Shown: in pieces, positions 23,494 to 33,762 of the stretch
Layout of the letters: every line of letters starts with the position of its first letter
How positions within the stretch are numbered: position 1 is the first letter of the stretch
Assembly: GCF_003171515.1 (NCBI RefSeq)
Contig: NC_089393.1
Coordinates: forward strand, 2,108,001-2,172,000
Reading direction: 5' to 3'
DNA length: 64,000 nt
Source: Pyrenophora tritici-repentis
Lineage: Eukaryota; Ascomycota; Dothideomycetes; Pleosporales; Pleosporaceae
Notes under the pieces: generated by a model
What the model was told of the DNA's origin: nothing
Database searches by the model: none
What the model saw: the letters and a program-made list of their open reading frames with translations, nothing else
Translations under genes and position numbers: made by a program

Positions 23494-26172
23494 CTAAAGC
23501 CCAAGCCCAATATTGATCTCAACGTCAATGTCAATGTCAATACCAAGCTCAAGCCCAAGCCCGTGCCCATCAATCCTAAACACATTCACCGTATCCACAA
23601 ACGTGCTGTTATTATCTCCCTCCCATGCCAAATCCTCACCATCCCTCGTCACCATATGAATACTGCCTACAGTGTTCACATTGTACAGATCCACCGCATA
23701 CGAGTTCCTGCCGCCCTCAATCGACAAAATGCGATTCTGACACACAGCCCCCGCGCCAATCGCCGAACAACTAGTGTTGTAGTTGTTGAAAAACGAATAC
23801 AACCCCACTCCATACCCCTTAATGTTATTGGAGCGCACGATACGTACACCGTATCCCGATGCGTTACTCGTGGAGTTTCCCGAGGGCTTTTTGGTAGCGA
23901 AGATGGGATCAGAGAGGGCAGGGTTGGGCGGGAAGGGAATGGTGGCGTTGGGGTTGGGTTGGTAGTAGGCGGTTTCTGTTTGGACTTGGCCCATGAAGAT
24001 GTTGCGGGTATCGACGAATTGGTACTCGTACATGACGTGGTGTTCGACAGCTGTGCCGTAGAGCCAGAGGCGGCCATTTATGGATTCTATGAGGAGGCCG
24101 CGGCCGGCATAGATGGTTAGTTGCGTGTTGTTGCTATGCTCCTGGTCGAGGTCATGGTCGGATGTCCAGAACCCTGGGAAGAATAAGGTTAGTTTTGTGT
24201 ATTTTTGAGGTGAGTTTGAGGGGAGACTTACAGTTGTTTTCCATGTATATTCCGGCACCAAACTTGGTTATGTGCATAGACATATATGCGGCGATACATT
24301 GTTGGGACAGGTTTTCCGGTGTGATGGTGATATTGGGCGTCTTTTCACACTCTGCTGTCTGCAGGTCCGATCCTGCAAAGCCTCCAATTCTGGTGTGTAC
24401 CTCCCAGAGTCCCGATGGCTCGCCTTCGTAAGTACCAAGATTGTACTCTATGAGGATAGCGCCCGCTTGTCGGCCTTGCCCCGACACAAAAATGTCGGAC
24501 AATTCAACACGGCCCATTTCACCAGGACGAGCAACCTGAACAACAGGTTTAGGAGCGTCCATGTCATCGAAGTAGGGACCAGCGTGAAAGATGACAGAGG
24601 CGAGAGCTTCACCCACGATAATGGCGCCCGGTGGGATGTAGATAGTGGATGTGACTCTGTAATAACCAGCATCAAGGAAGAGAATCTTGCCTGCTGCGGA
24701 CGCTTGCAAGATGGCAGCGTTAAGGGCGTCGGTGTCGTCCGTACGACCATCTCCAGTGGCACCAAGGGTGCGAGCGCTAAGAAACTGCGAAAGAGGAACA
24801 TCTTCATACTGAGGCTTGGCGCGCTCGTAGTATTTTCCTTCCGCATCTAACAACTCAGCTGGTCGCTTTGTGGGAGCAATAGAGCCACGCGCCTCGATGG
24901 GACCCTTTGGGACATAACGATGCCCGTCAGCCCAACCATCAATGATTTTAGTACCAGAGGTTCCTGCAAGATACGTTCCGTTCGGTCCTTGTATACCAAC
25001 TCCAACATTGCTGAGCTTGAGGTTCTCCAGGTATAGTGCTCCAGCAGCTGCGGGCTGTGAGTCATCAGTCCTCGAAGTAGCGATGGCGATCGGGGTGTTG
25101 TTGATCTCGCTATCAATCAACGTGATAGATCCTATGTTGACAGCAGACGGACCGCCAGCAGTAATGTTGAATCCAACCCGGCAGTTGTTGATGGTTACCG
25201 ACTTGTATGTCCATCCCCAATCCCAGAGTTGGTTGACGGCAGTATCAACGTTGTTGAAGGTAAGGTTACGGGTCGTGTACTGCTGGTTACCAACATTGAA
25301 CCCAATTTGACCTCCATTGAAGACCAAATCGGTCATGAATCCTGCAGATCCAGCTTCAACCAGGATTCCTTGGTGCAGCGTTCCTTTGTCTGCATTCATG
25401 TTGAACACGATGTTTTGAAGGCTAGTCGTCTGTGCCGTCGGCCAATGGAGACCGGTAGCTGAGAAGTTGGCCGGAAGCGCGGTCGTGTCGAGGATGAGAT
25501 TACGGATCTGACGGAAGAAGGTGTTGGTGGATCCAAAGGCAGTTTGACCAATACGACGTCCATATCCCAGGTATGGGGAGCCATCAATCAAGCCAAATCC
25601 AACAGTACTATTGTACTTGGGAGAAGCCTTGATAGTAGGAAGACAGTTGGGATTTCCAATGATCTACACACAATTAGTCTGGATCCAACTGTAGTAATGC
25701 TTTGGTTTACCTGTGTGTAATAGTAATCGATGATGGCGCTGGAGATTATGTACGTTCCACCGGGAAAGTACACAATGGCTGGCGTGGTGGTGGAACTTTC
25801 GCAGAAGCCAGGCTCACACCTATTACCCTCGGACATGGCTCTTTGAATCGCCGCAGTATCATCGGTGACTCCATCGCCGACTGCGCCATAGTCTTTGACA
25901 TTCCTGAAAATAGTGTAGTTGTGCGGGTTGGGGTTGAAGCTCGCAACACCTTGGTGCTTGATGTTCTCCAACCAGTATGGAGCGCAGTCTGTTTCACTGG
26001 CTTGTTGACTCGTCGGTTGATTCTTAGGTTCACCGATGTTCACCCCCAGCTGGATTGCAGGGACCACAATGTCGCGAGATTCATGGGCGAATTGTTTGTG
26101 TTTATGAGTGGTAAGCGCTAACACATGGCTTGAGTACAAGCCCAGCACAATCGAGGCTGTTTTGAACAACAT
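23494..26172 (-). CDS. Secreted glycoside hydrolase family 55 exo-beta-1,3-glucanase
   Basis: Extracellular enzyme releasing glucose or short units from beta-1,3-glucan, from its own wall, other fungi or storage glucan. Exons on the minus strand: 26172-25711, 25663-24232 and 24173-23494; introns 47 and 58 nt; 857 residues. Residues 1-20 (MLFKTASIVLGLYSSHVLAL) are a signal peptide. The paired pectate-lyase-like beta-helix repeats typical of GH55 are visible: FRNVKDYGAVGDGVTDDTAAIQ near residue 90 and the second module start RTLGATGDGRTDDTDALNA near residue 440. YFPGGTYIISSAI, AFGSTNTFFRQIRN and NNWFWTSDHDLD are family motifs, the last formed exactly across the second intron. Several NxS/T sites occur. 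The last 22 residues (alternating Gly/Leu, then Asp/Ile, Glu/Val) are an unusual repetitive tail. Substrate preference within the family is inferred. Confidence 0.92.
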
Positions 26173-27493
26173 ATTAACAAAAAAAAGACTGTGGAAGTAA
26201 AGAGTGACGAGAAGAGGAAAACAATAGCAGTACAGGAGAGGAAGCAGGGGTACAGGTATACACTTTATACGTATCGCGGGCAGCCAAATAAGTCCCTTGC
26301 CGCAGCTGACGGTCTCTAGGCCGATCGCATGCAGCTCGTGGAGTGGCGATCAATCACATCTGAGTGGTTGCCCAACGACTACGCCAGCTATGCGTCATTT
26401 AGCCCAGTGCTTGGAGCGGCGGAGCTTGGAGTGGCGTAGATGTCAACTTTGTGGGGTCTCGTCGTAGCACTTCCGCTTCCAAGGGTATCCATCCATGCCG
26501 AACGAGCTACCCTGGATGAACTCACTCATCACCGTCACACACTCAGCTAAATACCTAAAGCACCTGTTGCTTTTGTCTCAATTGACGCTATGCGGGTACA
26601 GTATTCCGATTGCTAATTGCGATGTGGTGTTGGCGGTGCCACCACAAGCTTGGCCAATGTAAGAAGCACCGATGGATCTCAACGGATGCTGCTACATACA
26701 CGGCGCGAAGCGTCGCCAAAAAGTAGATCGACAGACGGAATGCCTGTCACAACGAAGTAGCGCTGACTAACTCGGACCGTTTCCACTCGGAAGAGAGGTT
26801 GGCGGAGTAGTAAATGATGTATACGAATGGGTCTAAGGGTAGAGATATTCAGGGGAGCGCCACAGTCCCGGTGCGTACAGGACAAGGTTCGGCCCTCAAC
26901 AGCAACGTTATTTATTTTTACTTTTGTACCAACAGCAACTGCAATAAGAACCACGAAATTATTGCAATGTAGAAAGATTATGATGGAACAGTGTGTTGAG
27001 AGAGAGATATGGCTTGTGATTATTTCCGGCTTAATCCGTACCTATACTTGTAGTGTTCTCACTCGGCGTCACTACCAGGGCCTTTAGTCGCATCCCGCGG
27101 TCGGCACACTCGTCACCCTGGCTTCGCTTTGTTTGGCATTCATTTGTTCGTGTTTGTGGCATTGGATTCCAAGAGATTACACCAAGCTCAGCGGTCATAA
27201 AGCCTGCAAATACGTACTCTCGTTGCGTCATTATTGGATACGACCCTGAAGCCACTCCAATGCTCAAATCGCTACCATCAACCTTTGATGTGCAAGCCTA
27301 TTACCACTCGCAATACCGGACCCGGACCCTACAACGACATTGTGAGCCAATGGCGACTCTTGGAGATTTGAAAATCTAATGGGCGTGTAATGAGTACGTT
27401 GAGAGTCGGACTCATCGTTATGTCGCATACGATGATACACAATGATCATATGGGTATCCTACAAACCCCAAAGACAAAGCACTACGGTGCTAG
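26173..27493. other. Intergenic, with one copy of a short dispersed repeat
   Basis: 1.3 kb upstream of the glucanase and downstream of the unknown gene. No coding signal beyond short frames. It contains one copy of a 59-bp repeat at 27391-27449 (listed separately). Confidence 0.45.
27391..27449 (-). repeat. 59-bp dispersed repeat, copy 1
   Basis: Reverse complement matches 33939-33997 at about 53 of 59 positions, with an identical final stretch of about 31 bases. The two copies are inverted relative to each other and 6.5 kb apart. Its nature is unknown; a fragment of a decayed transposon or miniature element is the simplest reading. Confidence 0.75.
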
Positions 27494-28528
27494 CTAATCC
27501 ATTACCTCGTCGGACGCCCTTATTAGGAATGCTCCCGCATCCCTATAGACCTCAGCTTTTGACGCCCTTCCATCTTCATTATCTTGATCCAAGCACATAC
27601 GCACCGTCCTGATCCAATTCTCCAGCATGCCTCTCCCTATTTCTAACAGATAATATTCTACACGTGCTTCAACAGGACAATTCTCGTCCACACCCGCACC
27701 AACAAGGTATTGCCCATTCACGATCCCTCGGAGTTGGGCTAGTCGCTCAACCCACTCACGGTCTGGGATGATACTCATGAAACACATGGCACGAAACATG
27801 GCTTCGAGTCGGGGAGGATAGGTGGTGTAAAGTGTGTAAAGGACGTTGTATCTGTCCACGACACGCAAAACAGAGGCGGCGTTGGAAAGGAGGGACTGAG
27901 CTAGAGAACGACGCGCTATTGCTGCGGTTCTACAGTGGGTTCTAGATTCTGCGATGAGGGTGGGAGGTCTGTCGGTACCAATGGGTGGGTCAAGGGAATG
28001 CGTGCCTATCTCAGATCCAGGGGTAGTCTTCTTGTGGAGCTGCAGGTGGATGGGGTATGTGGCATGCTCAAGGTCATCGAGTGAAGGAGTAAATAGGAGG
28101 GTGTCGGCGACGAGCTCTTCAGATTTGAAAAGACTCAGGAGGTACACTGGCTTTTGTTAGTCTTTAATACACAATCGCAATAGTCAGGGTTGCATACTCA
28201 AGTCGCGTGTACGCCACGTGATTGTCGCATCAAGTCCAACAGGTGCGGGTGGAATGACCGGTATTGAGAAGTTATTGAGGCTGGCCTGGTTTGAATGAGG
28301 GTCATTTGTGATTGGCGATGAGTATCTGGGTGTAGGAACCGGGATCTGGACAGGTTCAGTGAACGCCGCCTTCTGAAGGTTCTCTGTAACTTCTGCGGGG
28401 CCACTGTGAGGCGTTGCGTTGTCGTCATCGTCAACCACGGCGGTCTGGGCGGTCTCGGGGAGCAAAGACGCTGGCTCAACGTACGTGTCGCTGAAAGGGT
28501 CGACAGGCACGTCTTTCTCGGTGCTCAT
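27494..28528 (-). CDS. Hypothetical protein, 327 residues
   Basis: I do not recognise the family. Exons on the minus strand: 28528-28198 and 28146-27494, intron of 51 nt (GTATGC...CAG) that restores frame at DLMYLLSLF. The first 95 residues are polar, acidic and Pro-rich, likely disordered. Then a region that could be beta-rich (GLDATITWRTRDL, YPIHLQLHKKT), and a helical C-terminal half with few charged clusters (SLAQSLLSNAASVLRVVDRYNVLYTLY, RLEAMFRAMCFMSIIPDREW, ARVEYYLLEIGRGMLENWIRTVRM). No signal peptide, membrane helix or catalytic motif is visible. Codon usage resembles the neighbours. The intact two-exon frame argues it is a real gene. Confidence 0.65.
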
Positions 28529-29008
28529 GTTGCGGACGTCACGGGGATAGCGTGGTGACTGTATACGTGCACGAAGAGGGTCGTAAAGAGCTAATGGAAG
28601 AGAGAGGGAAGTGGTGATTGTGAGTGAGAGAAGCGAAGCGGTAAGGAGAAGGTGTAGAGCGACGGTCTATAAGAGGTGGCTGTATTGTTGGATAATTGCG
28701 ACATCAATAATTGACAGCAAACTCAGTGATGGCACGCGCGGTAGTGCGGTGGTGGAGCGCCCAGAGTCACTCCGTCTATTCAAAAGTGACAATAGGAACA
28801 GGATTTGAGTGAATGCGGAGAGAATTTCGCATTATCAGTGCATCACAGAACGCAGTAGGTCAACTGCAGAGCATGTATTGTAATTGCAGCAAGCTGACCG
28901 CTTCGTCACAGCGCAAACAGGTCGCCCCGGGTATAGTCACAGTCGCAGATTGGAATTCATGTCGTTGATTCAGTCCTTGGCAACTCTCTGGCGGCATATA
29001 TACAGAGC
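28529..29008. other. Intergenic, no gene seen
   Basis: 480 bases between the unknown gene's start and the 3' end of the complex I subunit gene. No coding or repeat signal recognised. Confidence 0.4.
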
Positions 29009-29628
29009 CTAGTGAGTAGCAAAAATGTTGCGCGTACGCAAGTGGACTGGCGTCTCTCCCTTTGGCGCATCTGGTATATTCTTCTCCAAACCCTGGCAAA
29101 GGTGAGTCATGAGCATAATAGGGCGACATTCATACGTACCAGCTTCTCGAACACGCATTTGTTCAGCTTGCGCTCCTCAGACCTGCAGTTCCACAACTGT
29201 TGATTGTGGTTTTCTAGACATTGCCAGTGGGTGCGGAACTGTGTTAGGCAGTTCTCGTTGATGTCCTTGATACTGCCACATATATCAGTATCAGATATTC
29301 CGCGTCTTATCCGGTACAAGCACATACACGCTCGCCGCACACCTGGTGACTTTGCGGCCTTCCTTCATGCAGTCAAACTCGCCCCGGCCATTGGCCTCGG
29401 TCTTGCACATCATGTAGTCATCGTTGTAATCCTTGCAACGCGCGCCAATAAAGTAGGATGCACTGAGAAGCGGGGCAGAACTAGCTCCAAGCTCCTTGAC
29501 TTTGGGGATGTCGTCGGGTAGAGGGGTGGTGTCGATGAGGGCTTGCTGGTTGAACCTGGGGCCTGTCAGTCGGCAGATCTTGCAGTGTGATTAATGATAA
29601 TTTGCTACCTGGGCTGACGCGACGACAT
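29009..29628 (-). CDS. Complex I subunit NDUFA8-like (four CX9C motifs)
   Basis: Accessory subunit of mitochondrial NADH:ubiquinone oxidoreductase, imported to the intermembrane space by the Mia40 disulfide relay. Four exons on the minus strand: 29628-29609, 29555-29328, 29272-29140 and 29092-29009, introns 53, 55 and 47 nt, product 154 residues. It begins MSSRQPRFNQQALIDTTPLPDDIP, as in the fungal 20.8-kDa subunit. Four CX9C motifs form two CHCH domains: CKDYNDDYMMC, CMKEGRKVTRC, CLTQFRTHWQC and CRSEERKLNKC. The second motif is restored only with the donor GTATGT at 29327, which settles that splice site. The C-terminus has IPDAPKGETPVHLR, also family-typical. No single long ORF exists, so frame-based gene finding misses this gene. 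It is head to head with NUP57. Confidence 0.92.
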
Positions 29629-30053
29629 GGTGAAGTTGAGGTGCCAATGGCGGGCTATCGGCCTGTGAATTGAAGATGATGCTCGTGAGGTCGTCGCGGA
29701 AGCTTGGCGGTTCACTAAACCGGCAGGGATGCGATGCGATCCGCCGACAAGTTGTGCCTGAACCTTTGTCGACGAAAGAGAAGACTCGCCTTCTCTTTTC
29801 CTCTGCCTGCATCTCAACTACATTCGTGCGTAGGCTTCTGGAGATTTTGTTCCTCACTATGCGCGCTGATTAAGCTACACGGTACTTTCGTCCTTTGCCA
29901 ACGTCGCCCTAGGGCTCTCCGTTCGCGTACCCAAGCGCGACCGAAAACAAACAACTGAAGCTCCTCACTTCGCGACCTGGATATAGCGTCACTCGTTTGC
30001 ACCACTCGCGGATCCTCCTAGACATACCATATACATCTTAGTTCTCGTCAAAT
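29629..30053. other. Divergent promoter region, NDUFA8 / NUP57
   Basis: 425 bases shared by two divergent genes. No distinct motif identified; open frames here are short and unsupported. Confidence 0.45.
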
Positions 30054-31431
30054 ATGGCTTTCAGCTTTAGCAATACTGGCGGTGGAGAGAAGAAGACCGG
30101 TACCTTGTTTGGCAGCACCACAGCACCCGCTTCGGGTACATTCGCTCAATCGCAGACCAACGCGACAGGAACTGGCCTCTTTGGTTCGACGGCTGCCCCC
30201 CAGAACAACAGCAACAGTCTGTTCGGATCCACACAGCCTCAGCAGAGCACCGGTCTCTTTGGTCAAACCCAGCAGCAAAATGCTGGTTCGAGCCTCTTCG
30301 GACAGCCACAGCCGCAGCAACAACAACAAAATGCTGGCTTCAGTTTGTTTAGCCAGCCGCAGCAGCAACAGCAGCAGCAAGGGCAACAACAACAGCAACA
30401 GACAAACATGAGCAATAGTCTCTTTGGAGGCTCGTTCCAGCCTGCGCCCATCCTGAACAATGCTCAGGCGCAAAGTATCCAACAACAGCGAGAAGGCCTT
30501 CCTCAACTACGGCAGTCATCCGCACAGCCTTTCGCTGGCTCCACCATGGCAGGTCAAAGTATGGGCACCTCCATGTCTATAACGAGACAATACTAACAAC
30601 CTTACAGGGGAGAAATCGGTCGTCGAGCAGATACGGATCCTGAATAACAAGTGGGACCCTGAGAACCCCGAATGCGTCTTCCAGTACTACTTCTACAACT
30701 CGGTCAAGCCCGAAGAGGCGCCTTTTTACGGGCCGTCGCAGGGCGAGGATGAGAGGAAATGGGAAGAAGCTCTGTCAAAGAAGCCAAGCCCGGGCGCCAT
30801 TCCTGTGCTTGCGCGCGGTTTTGAACAAGTTGGAGAGCGCATACGACAACAAGCCGTCGCCGTGACAGCGCTACGAACCCGTCTACATGAGATCAACAAT
30901 AGCCTGTCGTTACTAAAGGACGCACACGAGCTGACAGTAGCGTCGCGCATCACCGAAGCGAAGCGGAAACACATCGTCTTCACCCAACGAACACTAGCCC
31001 TTGCGACAAAGGTACAAATCTTGCGAAACCGAGGCTACGTCATGGACCCTCAGGAGGAAGACCTGAAGAAGAATCTCATTGAGCTTGAGAAGCAAACCTT
31101 TGATCCCGTCTTGGGAGGGCGACAAGAGGAGATTTGGGCGCGTATGTCCGGCGTGCGCGAGCGTGCACGGATACTACAGGAGGAGACTGAGAAGATGGGC
31201 AGGACCATTGATCAGCAGCAAAACGGCGAGCTTCTCTCGGAAGAAGACCAAAAGGCGCTGGAGAAGGTAAGATTTCCTCAGACACCACCTGCACATGCCC
31301 CAACTAACATTCCCCAGCTCCTCAAAGACTACGACCGACAACTCGAGCACCTCAAGAAATGGGTCGACGATACAAAGGAAGAATACGACGAGTGGGAGAC
31401 GACAAAGCAGTCAAGGCCACTCAAGCGGTAA
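30054..31431 (+). CDS. NUP57: Nucleoporin Nup57/Nup54, FG-repeat channel protein
   Basis: Component of the central Nsp1-Nup49-Nup57 (Nup62-Nup58-Nup54) complex of the nuclear pore channel. Exons 30054-30558, 30608-31266 and 31318-31431; introns 49 and 51 nt; 425 residues. The second intron is a multiple of three and stop-free, so unspliced reading stays open but adds a Pro-rich insert; the GTAAGA...CCCCAG sites and CTAAC branch argue for splicing. Residues 1-165 are FG repeats (TLFGST, GLFGST, SLFGQP, SLFSQP, SLFGGS) in a Gln-rich background from CAG/CAA runs. Residues about 170-425 hold the conserved alpha-helical Nup54 region, with WDPENPECVFQYYFYNSV, ARGFEQVGERIRQQ and coiled-coil segments that assemble the trimer. 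The Gln runs may vary in length between strains. Confidence 0.92.
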
Positions 31432-31851
31432 AGGGAATATATTCCATATTGCGCCGTTGGGCATGTACGATGCAGGATGATGATTGTCATATTGGCCAAA
31501 GAAATACATTGAGCATTGTGAGAGATACTAAGTAGTTATGGATTTGCACTCTTAGAGAGCTCCTCATAATTTTAAGCGTTGCAAGTCATGCAGCTGTTTC
31601 TGCGCTCCAACGGAGACATTTCCCGGAACTTTGAGGATACTGTTTTCAAGTCCGCTGTCGTGTCATAGGAAATGGACATATGTACACACAAACCACCCTT
31701 ATAGACCAGTTATTATTACAAGCGCCCATGTGCCCGCGCACGTGTTATACAGTTTCCTTCCTTGTGTGTTTATCGCCTAGCCGATCTCTTATTCTCCACC
31801 TATCGTCATGGGATATATCTCATCATCGCAGGTACCGCTCGCAGTTATCGT
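31432..31851. other. Convergent 3' spacer, NUP57 / TOM5
   Basis: 420 bases between the 3' ends of two convergent genes. No gene seen. Confidence 0.4.
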
Positions 31852-32146
31852 CTAAAAAAGCTTGGAAACATATTCGACTAGATGCGGCGCTGGCAATTTA
31901 TTAGCCCTCTATTCATAAACCTTCCTCCATATCCCTCTCCTCCTCGTGCAGTACAGAGAACTTACAGAGATAAAGTACTACGGCGCTTGCAGCCGTCCAC
32001 TTGATATCGCTCATTGTCTGGGCCTCGGCTGCGGCGAGCTCTTGCTTGGAGGGTTGGGGTGGTGCTGCATACTCGGGTTAGTTTTGCTATGTCTCTTTTT
32101 TCTTGGTCCCGGTGGGAGGAAGGGAGAGGGTCTTACCTCCGAACAT
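31852..32146 (-). CDS. TOM5: TOM complex small subunit Tom5
   Basis: Tail-anchored subunit of the mitochondrial outer-membrane translocase that helps pass precursors to the Tom40 channel. Three exons on the minus strand, too small for ORF finding: 32146-32137 (10 nt), 32064-31966 and 31889-31852. Introns are 72 nt (GTAAGA...ATGCAG) and 76 nt (GTAAGT...GCCAG). The 48-residue product starts MFGAPPQPSKQELAAAEAQ, has one hydrophobic helix (WTAASAVVLYL) and ends SPHLVEYVSKLF, the pattern of fungal Tom5: MFG start, acidic N-terminal half, single membrane anchor, SP turn and KLF end. All three exons join in frame and the stop falls immediately after KLF. I am confident because both ends and the anchor agree, although the protein is short. 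Confidence 0.88.
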
Positions 32147-32562
32147 ATTTGCGGTTAATGTGAGAGGTGCGCTGGTGGTAGTGTTGGTGGTGCGGTAGCT
32201 GGGTCTTGAAGATGACGTGAATGGTCGTACGCAAAAGTTTGGATCGGGGCGGTTCGGAGTTTAGGCGGAGGTGGGGTCACGTGGGGACGTGGGTGGGTTT
32301 CGCGATGGATGTTTGTGTATGATGTTAGCAATATATGATGGTTTCTCGATTGAAGGCATCATTTAGAGTATTTTGTCATGCGTTATTTCGAATCATACAA
32401 GTAAGTTCGCAGTCCTGCTGAAAGACTACATTCTTGATATTTGACTGCTGCGCATACAATCCGTAGTCTTCAACACATGTGGTTGACCATTATCCGTTAT
32501 TGGGTATCTCTTTTATACAGTCATCAATCCAACTCGTGCCAATCATTGCTCTCGTCTTGCCT
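32147..32562. other. Spacer, TOM5 promoter and APC15 3' end
   Basis: 416 bases; G/T-rich around 32160-32300 and AT-rich after 32320. No gene seen. Confidence 0.4.
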
Positions 32563-33762
32563 TCAAGCCCTCCTTGCACCACCGCCTCCACCATCTCCAC
32601 CACGCGCAGCTCCCAAGAACCGATCTCGAAGACTACCTCCCCTTGCAGCCGTTGAAGGACCTACAGGCGAACTCCTCAAGAAAGAACTTCCCTCGAGCAT
32701 GGAACTGCTACCGTCTATACCGAAACTGCTGCGTCCGTTGCCCAGATCAACACCCAGACTAATCCTTCCTGCTGCCGGCTGCACACCCAATGCCATGCCA
32801 TGAGGAAGTCCAGAACTGCGACGACCGGAGCTGCGTCTTCCACTCGAGCGGCGCCTAGTAGAGCGTCTTGAACGCACGGAGCTGAGACCAGGTGGTAAAA
32901 CGCTGTTGTCGATGTCGCTAGAGTCTTCGAGCTCAGAGTCGGTGTGTTCGTAACTGCCGGCTTCAGGAACGTCGTCGTCGAGGTCGCGCTCATCTTGCAG
33001 AACGCCAGCCATTTCGGCTTCCTCCATCTCTAGCATGTGAGATACTTCCGCCTCGAGCATACTACCTTCGATGAAGCTGTCCTCGTTGAAGGGAACCGTG
33101 CTCTCTTCCCGGCCTTCCTCGCTTCCTTCTTCTTCTTCTCCACTGCTGCTTCCAGACTCTGACTCTGACTCTGACTCGCTCGAGTTACTCTGTGCCTCCG
33201 GGACGTCATCGTCTAAGTCAACTTCTGCCTCTCCTTCGCCAGCCTCTTCCTCTCTCGCTCCCCTCTCTCGCTCCTCTTCGTTGGCAGCATCCTGTTGGGC
33301 AGCAGCGAGATCCAACATAACTTGTTCCCTGCGCTGCATCAACTCCTGTTCTTCCTTCTCGAGTTCTTCATCTCTGATCTGTTGGAGAGTCTTTGAGACA
33401 CCAATTGGACGAAGCCAGCCGGCGCCAAAACGGCAGACGTTGAGTTTGCGCTGCGTTATTGTGTTTTCATCGGCAGTGAGGGCGGCAAGAAAGGCGTTAT
33501 GGTTCTGGTGCGAGCCATGATGTGAGGTCGGTCGGCGGTGGCCATGCGAGGTGTTAGGAGGGGAGTGAGAGCTGTCGGAGAAGTCTGTGTGCGTTGTATT
33601 GTAAGAAGGCCATAGCCTGGCGTCCTGGTATAATCGTCAGTATTGTTGCTGGTTGCTATATGCTTTTCAAGCCTTTCGCTGCTGCAATGTTGCATGATTA
33701 TGATGAATCGAGTAAACTATTGTACGTACCGGAACCGGGGCAATCATAGGTAGAGAAAACAT
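32563..33762 (-). CDS. APC15: Anaphase-promoting complex subunit Apc15/Mnd2-like
   Basis: Subunit of the APC/C ubiquitin ligase; in other eukaryotes Apc15/Mnd2 controls turnover of the mitotic checkpoint complex or APC/C timing. Exon 1 is 33762-33730 (11 codons) and exon 2 is 33624-32563, with a 105-nt intron; 364 residues. The N-terminus MFSLPMIAPVPDARLWPSY is the Apc15 signature, followed by LAALTADENTITQRKLNVCRFGAGWLRPIGVSKTLQQIRDEE around residues 60-105, also diagnostic. The following 250 residues are unusual: Glu/Asp-rich segments with a Ser-Glu run (SESESESES), repeated LDDDVPEA, then an Arg-Ser stretch with three near-identical SSGRR units and a Gly-rich end. The long tail is expected disordered. 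The core is secure; the tail length is lineage-specific. Confidence 0.86.

Noticed and set aside
30048..30506. Minus-strand Leu-rich frame
   Set aside because: Antisense of the NUP57 Gln/FG repeats.
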